Shown here in pieces: positions 58,599 to 64,000 of a stretch of 64,000 nucleotides of DNA. Source of the stretch: Daejeonella sp. (GTDB lineage: Bacteria > Bacteroidota > Bacteroidia > Sphingobacteriales > Sphingobacteriaceae); assembly GCF_030684675.1 (NCBI RefSeq), contig NZ_JAUXXZ010000052.1, positions 62,001 through 126,000 of the forward strand. Reading direction: 5' to 3'. Every line of letters starts with the position of its first letter. Position 1 is the first letter of the stretch. A program made the translations under genes and the position numbers. The notes under the pieces are model-generated. The model made no database searches and was not told the origin of the DNA. It worked only from the letters and a program-made list of their open reading frames with translations.

Positions 58599-60398
58599 TC
58601 ATTGTTTATTAGCCCATACATCCATAGAGCGTTCTAAAACATCTAATGGCATACAACCATTTTTTAGGTATTCATTATGAAATGAAGCCAAGTTGAATTT
58701 ATTTCCTAATAGTTGGCTGTATTTATTTCTTAGTTCCCAGATTTTCAAAGCACCGATTTTATAGCTCAATGCTTGTCCGGGGAAAACCATATAGCGTTCA
58801 ATTTCTGCTATTGCGCCTTCCTCACTGATGGCTTCATTTTCCATCATATATTGTATGGCTTCCTCCCTAGTCATTTTACCTGTATGCATGGCCACATCCA
58901 CAACAAGACGGATGGCCCGGTGTATCTCTTCCCCCAATGCACCCATGTATTGATATGGGTCGGTATATAATCCGAGTTCTTTTCCCAAGCTTTCGCAATA
59001 CAAAGCATAACCCTCACCATAGGCACCATACCAAATATACCTGCGAAAGCTAGGTAATGCTACATTCTCAGATTGAATACTATTCTGGTAATGATGCCCA
59101 GGGATTGCTTCATGCAGAAATAAACTTTCCATACCACTTGTTGTATTAAAAGTAGTTGCATCAATGATCGGCACATAAAATATTCCGGCTCTGCTTCCAT
59201 CTGGTAATCCTGGGTAATATTCAGCACTAGCACTTGCTGCCCTAAACGCTTCTGTTTGCCTTATTTCAAATTTTGTCTTTGGAACAAGGGTAAACATTTT
59301 TTTGAGATTCGGATCAATAGTGGCCTGTATATTTCTAAATGCAGTTAACACTTCCTCTGCAGTTTTATAAGGCATGAATTGCTTATCCGTTTTCATAAAA
59401 GTAAAAAAAGAATCAAGACTACTTTTGAAGCCCACCTGGTTTTTGATCAGCTCCATTTCTACTCTTATCCGCTTTACTTCCAACAGGCCAGTTTCATAAA
59501 TTTCCTTTGGTGTTTTGTTGGTGGTTGTCCAGTATTTTACATAGTAGGCATACAACTCATCGCCACCTTGTAGTGCGTTGATACCGGTGGTTGGTCTGGC
59601 CTTGGGTAAATATTCTGTTTGCAAAAAAACTGCAAGCTTTTTGTACGAAGGAACAATCTGCCCATTGATCACTTCTACAAATGACGTTGTCAATCTTTTT
59701 TTATCTGCTTCACTAAAAGAAGATGGCATCAGGTTAATGGGACCGTAAAATAAACTTGTCGTTGCGTCCTGACTGATAAGCTCTACTAATTGCGGGATCA
59801 TTTTTATAACTACTGCTTTGGGCAGTACATAGTTGACGTCAATCCCTTTTTTAAAAGCAACAATGGCACTATCCGACCAGGCCGAAAAAGCAGCAGCTCT
59901 TTTCAACCAGTTGTCATAATCCTTGACTGTTTTGAAAGGTTGAGTGCCTGTACCGGAGCCCATTTGTCCCATACTGAGAGGCACTCCATTGAACTGATCA
60001 AAGGGTATGTATCTATTCTCGTTTAAAAATGAACTCCCGATGAAATTCAAATTGAGACCACGGAGATACATGTCCAATCCATAGTTTAAAATGTCAAGGC
60101 TCTTTTTATCATTGTCATTCAAGCTAACAGAGTCAAACTTGCTAAGGGCTTGTTTATATTTCGTGTAAAAAAGGGTGAGTTGGTCATGATAGCTATCGGT
60201 AAAAGCAGCTGGTAACTGATCGTTATAGCTATTGTCACCATTGTAGGTTGCCTCCAAAGGGAACAATTCCATCCTGTCATTATAATAACTTTCAAAGGTG
60301 GCTGCCAGTTCACCATTACTCGAGATTTCCTCGCTGTGTTTATTTGAATTACAACTTAAAGCAAAAGTTATAAGAATTAAATAAATATTTTTTTTCAT
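58599..60398 (-). CDS. DUF885 lipoprotein (putative zinc peptidase-like)
   Basis: About 599 residues from ATG 60398. A lipoprotein signal ('NIYLILITFALSCNSNK', lipobox A-L-S-C) comes first. The family motif is 'GMESLFLHEAIPGHHYQNSI' (HEA-x2-GHH, zinc-like), with 'GEGYALYCESLGKELGLYTD' and 'IEAERYMVFPGQALSYKIGA'-type end 'ERYMVFPGQALSYKIGALKI'. DUF885 proteins are large secreted helical proteins, some annotated as peptidases. The ORF extension to 60500 only reads through element H and is rejected. Flanked by G and H. Confidence 0.93.
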   Translation of the reverse strand: MKKNIYLILITFALSCNSNKHSEEISSNGELAATFESYYNDRMELFPLEATYNGDNSYNDQLPAAFTDSYHDQLTLFYTKYKQALSKFDSVSLNDNDKKSLDILNYGLDMYLRGLNLNFIGSSFLNENRYIPFDQFNGVPLSMGQMGSGTGTQPFKTVKDYDNWLKRAAAFSAWSDSAIVAFKKGIDVNYVLPKAVVIKMIPQLVELISQDATTSLFYGPINLMPSSFSEADKKRLTTSFVEVINGQIVPSYKKLAVFLQTEYLPKARPTTGINALQGGDELYAYYVKYWTTTNKTPKEIYETGLLEVKRIRVEMELIKNQVGFKSSLDSFFTFMKTDKQFMPYKTAEEVLTAFRNIQATIDPNLKKMFTLVPKTKFEIRQTEAFRAASASAEYYPGLPDGSRAGIFYVPIIDATTFNTTSGMESLFLHEAIPGHHYQNSIQSENVALPSFRRYIWYGAYGEGYALYCESLGKELGLYTDPYQYMGALGEEIHRAIRLVVDVAMHTGKMTREEAIQYMMENEAISEEGAIAEIERYMVFPGQALSYKIGALKIWELRNKYSQLLGNKFNLASFHNEYLKNGCMPLDVLERSMDVWANKQ

Positions 60399-60433
60399 AT
60401 TGTTATTTTGAATCATTTGGTTCGTTAAAATTA

Positions 60434-60570
60434 CTGCCAACGTTTTGGCGCTTGGCGAAGAAGCGGATTCCGAAGCACTGAAACTGTCAACCCAGCACAA
60501 AAGTTGATGCGAGGTAGAATGTTCAATAAATCACTAAACCCGCTTTTTTGCCAAGCGCCTGTTAGCGGCA
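60434..60570 (-). repeat. Cassette-border element H (subfamily 1)
   Basis: About 137 bp between the DUF885 and NTF2-like genes. Left end CTGCCAACGTTTTGGCGCTT then GGC; right end TTGCCAAGCGCCTGTTAGCG then GCA. Inner arms GGCGCTTGGC and GCCAAGCGCC are perfect 10-bp complements, with extra GTTTT on the left. Outer CTGCCAAC/GTTAGCGGCA pair partially. Interior ACTGAAACTGTCAACCCAGC matches element D. Confidence 0.72.
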
Positions 60571-60600
60571 TGTGTATTGTGTTTTTTTTACTTTTTTTAT

Positions 60601-60978
60601 TCAGCTAATGTCTGTCAGTTGGATTATTTTGTCTCCATTAAATTCAAAAATTGACCTCCCAACTAAATTTAATTCCTGCCCCTTTTTAAGTCCATTGGGA
60701 AAATCCATTCCTAAAATTGCATTATAATCAATTTCTATTTCAGTCGTAATTTCAGAGTGAACAAATGATTTAATTGTCTGTGTCCTTTCGGTAAAATATG
60801 CTTTTGCTTGTTCAGCTTGTTGTGTGAATGCAGCCAATCCTGTCAAAGACATATTTGTTTCACCGTTTTGAATGTTTTCAAAAACCATGTTATCATCTAA
60901 GTCTGTTACCATTTTTTCTATGTCAAACTGGTTATATCCTTCAATATAGTTTTTAATTATCTTTTCTCTATTTTTCAC
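60601..60978 (-). CDS. Nuclear-transport-factor-2-like (SnoaL) family protein
   Basis: A 125-residue single domain: 'KIIKNYIEGYNQFDIEKMVT' then 'DLDDNMVFENIQNGETNMSL', 'FTQQAEQAKAYFTERTQTIK' and 'GQELNLVGRSIFEFNGDKII'. The Y-N-x-x-D-x-x-x-x-x-x-x-L-x-D pattern and the final beta strands are those of SnoaL-like NTF2 folds. A steroid-isomerase-like or binding role is possible; ligand unknown. First gene of the element-flanked series (upstream end at 61.0 kb). Confidence 0.85.
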   Translation of the reverse strand: MKNREKIIKNYIEGYNQFDIEKMVTDLDDNMVFENIQNGETNMSLTGLAAFTQQAEQAKAYFTERTQTIKSFVHSEITTEIEIDYNAILGMDFPNGLKKGQELNLVGRSIFEFNGDKIIQLTDIS

Positions 60979-61030
60979 AATTTAATCGCTATTTCTTTAT
61001 TAGTTGTCTATTTCATAAGGTATCAGTAAA

Positions 61031-61055
61031 CCTTGCCGCTAACTTATAGCTTGAG
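61031..61055 (-). repeat. Truncated border element I at the right end of the cluster
   Basis: CCTTGCCGCTAACTTATAGC then TTGAGG resembles the left end of D (CTTACCGCTAACGTTTTCGG), with the GCTAAC core. Only one arm is seen; no right arm follows before the heme synthase gene. Within 60979-61204 nothing else is recognisable. It could be the boundary between cluster and core genome. Confidence 0.5.
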
Positions 61056-61204
61056 GAACGTCCATCCTCTATCCACTTATAAACGAATATACCCGTTTGC
61101 AAAACCAATTAATAATATAATTTTCAGTATAAAATAACAGAAACAAATACCCGGGAGGGCGGTATGGCTAAGATTTTTGAAAAATACGTTGCGATCGAAA
61201 ATCC

Positions 61205-62254
61205 CTATTTCCCCTGCTTTCCTCTACTCAAAAACAAGGTCGCAACAAATGAAAGCAGGAATAACATCCCAACAAACTGATGCAGTATCGCATAAATCAA
61301 AGGTATTTCACCACTGGTATTAATTACGGTAAGAATCCCCAAAAGGATCTGAACTAATAATAAAACTACAGGCAGAAAGCGGATTTTACGAAACAAGCTG
61401 TTGGCAGGAAGATCCTTAGTCTTGATCGTCCAGATAATGACCGGTATACAGATGAGATAAGCGAGTGCGCGGTGGATAAAATGTACCGTGATCAGGTTAT
61501 GACTGATATCATCCCAAAAGCCTCCCTGCACCAGCATCCCATCCGGTATCCACTGCCCGTTCATGTCCGGCCAGGTAACCGCAGCAAATGCGGCATGCAA
61601 ACCGGCCATGAATGCACCGTAAGTCAACTGAAGGGTAATCAATAACAGCAGCCAGATGTTCAGTTTTCTCAGGTTAGGAACGTGTAAAATCTGATCAGAA
61701 GGAATGCTGACTTTCATCGCAAACCAAAGTGTGTAGGCTAATAAGGCAAGGGCCGAAATAAAATGAACCGCAAGACGAATATGGCTGACATACAAATTCT
61801 CGGCATTAAGTCCGCTTTGAACCATAATCCAGCCAATAGCCCCTTGTAATCCGCCCAAAATAAATAAAATGATCATCGGCTTGACCATATCCCGGCGGAT
61901 TTTCTTCTTAATCAGGAAATAGATGAAAGGAAAAATGAATACCAGCCCCATTAACCTCGCCCAATCGCGGTGGAACCATTCCCAGAAATAAATCATTTTA
62001 AAATCTCCCAGACTAAAATGACTATTCAAATGTTTAAACTGCGCGATCTCCTTGTATTTATCAAAAGCTGCCTGCCAGGCTTGTTCATTCATTGGAGGGA
62101 AGGCACCTAAAATCGGCTTCCATTCAGTAATGGATAATCCTGAACCGGTCAGACGGGTAAGCCCTCCGATCAAAACCTGTATTATGATCATTCCAACCCC
62201 AATGTATAACCAGATGGCTACTGCACGATTATTCTTAAATGAGTTGTTCTCCAT
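61205..62254 (-). CDS. ctaA: Heme A synthase, COX15/CtaA family
   Basis: A 349-residue protein with eight TM segments. Heme-ligand His positions: 'FWEWFHRDWARLMGLVFIFP', 'SHIRLAVHFISALALLAYTL', 'TVHFIHRALAYLICIPVIIW' and 'IYAILHQFVGMLFLLSFVAT'. 'VLIGGLTRLTGSGLSITEWK' is the N-terminal signature of the type-2 CtaA/COX15 branch. It oxidises heme O to heme A for aa3-type oxidase. The SCO-cytochrome pair at 41 kb belongs to the same respiratory branch. Confidence 0.96.
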   Translation of the reverse strand: MENNSFKNNRAVAIWLYIGVGMIIIQVLIGGLTRLTGSGLSITEWKPILGAFPPMNEQAWQAAFDKYKEIAQFKHLNSHFSLGDFKMIYFWEWFHRDWARLMGLVFIFPFIYFLIKKKIRRDMVKPMIILFILGGLQGAIGWIMVQSGLNAENLYVSHIRLAVHFISALALLAYTLWFAMKVSIPSDQILHVPNLRKLNIWLLLLITLQLTYGAFMAGLHAAFAAVTWPDMNGQWIPDGMLVQGGFWDDISHNLITVHFIHRALAYLICIPVIIWTIKTKDLPANSLFRKIRFLPVVLLLVQILLGILTVINTSGEIPLIYAILHQFVGMLFLLSFVATLFLSRGKQGK

Positions 62255-62336
62255 TTAAATATTGAAATTAATTTATGTCCAATCACCAGGCTAAATGCTG
62301 TGAATAACGAAATTTAAAACGAGACCTTCTGAATAC

Positions 62337-62636
62337 TCAAATATTCGGATCTTGCTTTGAAAACCACTTCTTATCAGCATAGAATGTCCCAAATGGAATT
62401 AATGATGCCAGAAAACCAAGACTCAGTTTCCAGAATGACCATTTGTAAAGGTAAGTTACCTGAAGCAGCAATAAAACATAAATAATAAAAAGCACACCAT
62501 GCACCATCCCAACCACATAATTAGGTCCGGGCATATCATACCGGTACTTGAGTATCATCGTTAAGCCAATGAGCAGGAAAGAACAACCTTCTATAAAAGC
62601 AATGAAACGGAAACGACCCAATGGAGTGTTTAACAT
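62337..62636 (-). CDS. DUF3817 membrane protein
   Basis: A 99-residue protein with three hydrophobic segments: 'PLGRFRFIAFIEGCSFLLIG' and 'YVVGMVHGVLFIIYVLLLLQ', then 'LSLGFLASLIPFGTFYADKK'. The R-F-R-x-x-A-x-x-E-G-x-S-x-L-L and P-F-G-T-F motifs are DUF3817 (YdzA-like integral membrane). Next to heme A synthase in many Bacteroidota, as far as I recall. Function unknown. Confidence 0.9.
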   Translation of the reverse strand: MLNTPLGRFRFIAFIEGCSFLLIGLTMILKYRYDMPGPNYVVGMVHGVLFIIYVLLLLQVTYLYKWSFWKLSLGFLASLIPFGTFYADKKWFSKQDPNI

Positions 62637-62770
62637 GTATCTTTAATTTTGTTAAATAATGGGCTAAAATTAGAAATTATCCTGCTCAGAAAAATCACTG
62701 GAAAGTAAAGCCTGAAATATTATTTAAAGGTTAATGATAAACTATGCAGACTAAACCAAGAACAATGTAA

Positions 62771-62799
62771 AAAGAGGGCTATTAACACCGCCCCTCTTT
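62771..62799. terminator. Terminator-like hairpin of unclear owner
   Basis: Arms AAAGAGGG (62771-62778) and CCCTCTTT (62792-62799), 13-nt loop, then TTTCATTTATTTAT in the + direction. It sits between divergent genes, so it does not end either; a small plus-strand RNA ending here is possible. Confidence 0.5.
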
Positions 62800-63066
62800 C
62801 ATTTATTTATCAGGTTATCAATGCTTTATGTAACATTTTCAGTCAGATGCGTTTATTTTCTGTCATATATTAGTTTAGCCTTTTGAATCGTCCAATTCGA
62901 TTAACAGTATTCATTATTTACAAAATGCTGAAAATCAATTATTTATATAATTAACATTTACAATTGGACAAACAATCTTCTGATGATCAGAATTCAGATC
63001 ACTAGCAATTCTCAGGAATAAAAACTTGTAGTGGTAAACACTATATCAATTCCCGATTTCCATGCT

Positions 63067-63074
63067 TAAATTTG
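63067..63074 (+). promoter_or_regulatory. Candidate -7 element for the exported regulatory-domain protein
   Basis: TAAATTTG matches TAnnTTTG, 39 nt before ATG 63114. No -33 TTG at standard spacing. Confidence 0.45.
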
Positions 63075-63113
63075 TATAACCAATTATTAAAAACAATATT
63101 TCAATCATTTGCC

Positions 63114-64000
63114 ATGAAAAATCCGGCCCAACAAAACATTAAAGGATTACTGACAGGTACAACACTAGTATTGATTGCCATTCTTTCCCTGAATATTTTT
63201 TCTTCAATAGCTGTATTTGGTCAAAGTGATACAAGCTCATTTACCCAATACAAGGGAATAATTTTAGACAGCAAAAGTAAAAAGGAACTTGCCTTTGCGA
63301 CCTTATCAGTCCGTGGGACAAACATCTCGGGAGTTAGCAATAGCGAAGGTGAGTTTTCTATAAAAATACCCAATCAAAACTCCAATGCAGATTTAATGAT
63401 CTCTTTTCTGGGATACAAAAACAAGGTAATCAGTCTGAAAGAGCTGAAGCCTGAAAATAACCAGATCCTTCTAGAATCCTTCAACATAGCCCTTGGAGAG
63501 GTAATAGTCTCAACAAACGATGCTGAAAAACTATTCAATCAAGTAATAAGCAGAATAGAGCAGAACTACAGTAAGGATCATAACCTGATGACCGGATTTT
63601 ACAGGGAGACGATCAGAAAACGCCGGACCTATTTATCACTATCAGAATCAGTGGTAGAAATTCAAAAGCAGCCATACATGAGTAATGTTGATGATTTTAT
63701 TGAACTTTTCAAAGGCCGCAAGAATACAGATTACACCAAATTAGACACGCTGACTTTCAAATTACAGGGAGGTCCGTATACCACAATATTCCTCGACATC
63801 ATGAAATATCCGGGCTTAATTTTCACCGATGATGCTTTAAAAGTTTATAATTTCTCTCTGGATAATAATACACAAATTGATGACAGGAAAGTTTACGTGC
63901 TTGCATTCAAGCAAAAACCTGAGGTTACAGCACCAATGTATTATGGTAAATTATTTATAGATACCGAGAGTATGGCAATAATTAGTGCCACATTTAATCT
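63114..64000 (+). CDS. Exported carboxypeptidase-like regulatory-domain protein (5' part; runs off the window)
   Basis: The reading frame opens at ATG 63114 and continues to the window end (295 codons). Signal region: 'LLTGTTLVLIAILSLNIFSS' then 'IAVFGQSD'. From about residue 47 it shows a CarboxypepD-reg-like fold: 'KGIILDSKSKKELAFATLSV', 'RGTNISGVSNSEGEFSIKIP' and 'ADLMISFLGYKNKVISLKEL' (the G-x-V-x-D...A-x-V...G-x-F classic). About 80 residues later begins 'FNQVISRIEQNYSKDHNLMT' and 'GFYRETIRKRRTYLSLSESV', typical of DUF5686/TonB-dependent-associated outer-membrane proteins. The C-terminal half is beyond the window. Confidence 0.88.
   Translation, partial: MKNPAQQNIKGLLTGTTLVLIAILSLNIFSSIAVFGQSDTSSFTQYKGIILDSKSKKELAFATLSVRGTNISGVSNSEGEFSIKIPNQNSNADLMISFLGYKNKVISLKELKPENNQILLESFNIALGEVIVSTNDAEKLFNQVISRIEQNYSKDHNLMTGFYRETIRKRRTYLSLSESVVEIQKQPYMSNVDDFIELFKGRKNTDYTKLDTLTFKLQGGPYTTIFLDIMKYPGLIFTDDALKVYNFSLDNNTQIDDRKVYVLAFKQKPEVTAPMYYGKLFIDTESMAIISATFN

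Larger units (their letters stand above)
62637..63113. other. 477-bp divergent intergenic region
   Basis: The region between the DUF3817 gene (-) and the exported protein at 63114 (+). It contains one hairpin (62771-62799) and one -7-like box (63067-63074). Otherwise the sequence is AT-rich with no convincing ORF, tRNA or known RNA. Its length and the internal hairpin would fit a small RNA or an attenuating leader, but nothing was recognised. Confidence 0.5.

Noticed and set aside
60399-60500. Extended N-terminus of the DUF885 gene
   Set aside because: The extra 34 residues come from element H. The lipoprotein signal begins at ATG 60398.
53311-61055. Firm call as an integron
   Set aside because: No integrase gene in the window, and the core 7-mers (for example GTTAGCG, GTTATAC, GTTATGC, GTTGGCA) do not fully meet the GTTRRRY consensus; kept as a hypothesis.
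1-64000. CRISPR arrays, rRNA, tRNA, IS elements
   Set aside because: No regularly spaced repeats, cloverleaf-like sequences or transposase ORFs were recognised on either strand.

Overview
The window reads as a chromosomal segment of a Bacteroidota bacterium, most likely Sphingobacteriia (Pedobacter-like). The support is an AT-rich composition, promoters of the TAnnTTTG (-7) type upstream of many genes, an almost complete lack of Shine-Dalgarno sequences, and typical Bacteroidota families (PduO adenosyltransferase, DUF2795, deoxynucleoside kinase, a carboxypeptidase-like regulatory-domain protein, DUF885). Genus and species are inference. No rRNA, tRNA, CRISPR array, transposase or integrase gene was seen.

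Layout. 1-20 kb is mostly housekeeping: the 5' part of a MacB/FtsX-type permease, queA, ispD, cobalamin adenosyltransferase, a LolD/MacB-type ATPase, gatC, plsC, trpS, a deoxynucleoside kinase, kdsB, a cysE-cysM pair, ppnP, a DnaQ/GIY-YIG fusion, an MFS exporter, an EnvC-like protein and a PAP2 protein. 19.5-31 kb has the ppx-ppk1 polyphosphate pair, a lysine-rich histone-H1-like protein, YajQ, Hsp20, folB with a GlcD-type oxidase, an M48 lipoprotein protease and an orphan histidine kinase. 32-45 kb has small orphan proteins (one with a 28-residue APFVWG repeat), an acyl-CoA dehydrogenase, a sialidase-like protein, lysA-lysC, a phosphohexomutase, a SCO/cytochrome c pair, asnS, a Sua5-family protein and nhaA.

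45.6-49.6 kb is a minus-strand trpD-trpF-trpB-trpA operon. It lacks trpE, trpG and trpC. Ahead of it lies an unannotated, textbook-like attenuator: a 26-codon leader peptide with three consecutive Trp codons, mutually exclusive 1:2 and 2:3 pairings, and a terminator followed by seven U.

50.5-61.0 kb is an accessory region in which every gene is on the minus strand. From 53.3 to 61.05 kb most genes are separated by roughly 125-140 bp elements. Each has imperfect inverted ends (AAC...GTT cores, a GGG-TTTGGC/GCCAAGCCC-type inner arm with an asymmetric spacer) and a variable middle, in two subfamilies. Layout, size and cargo (GrpB, NTF2-like, esterase, amidohydrolase, intradiol dioxygenase, DUF885 lipoprotein) resemble a cassette array with attC-like sites but no integrase. 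This is a hypothesis, because the canonical attC core consensus is only partly met. The adjoining 50.5-52.7 kb cluster (three DUF1801 proteins, an AHSA1 protein and a cytochrome) has cassette-like cargo but no such elements.

61.2-64 kb returns to core genes: heme A synthase, a DUF3817 membrane protein, a 477-bp divergent intergenic region, and the start of a large exported protein cut by the window end.
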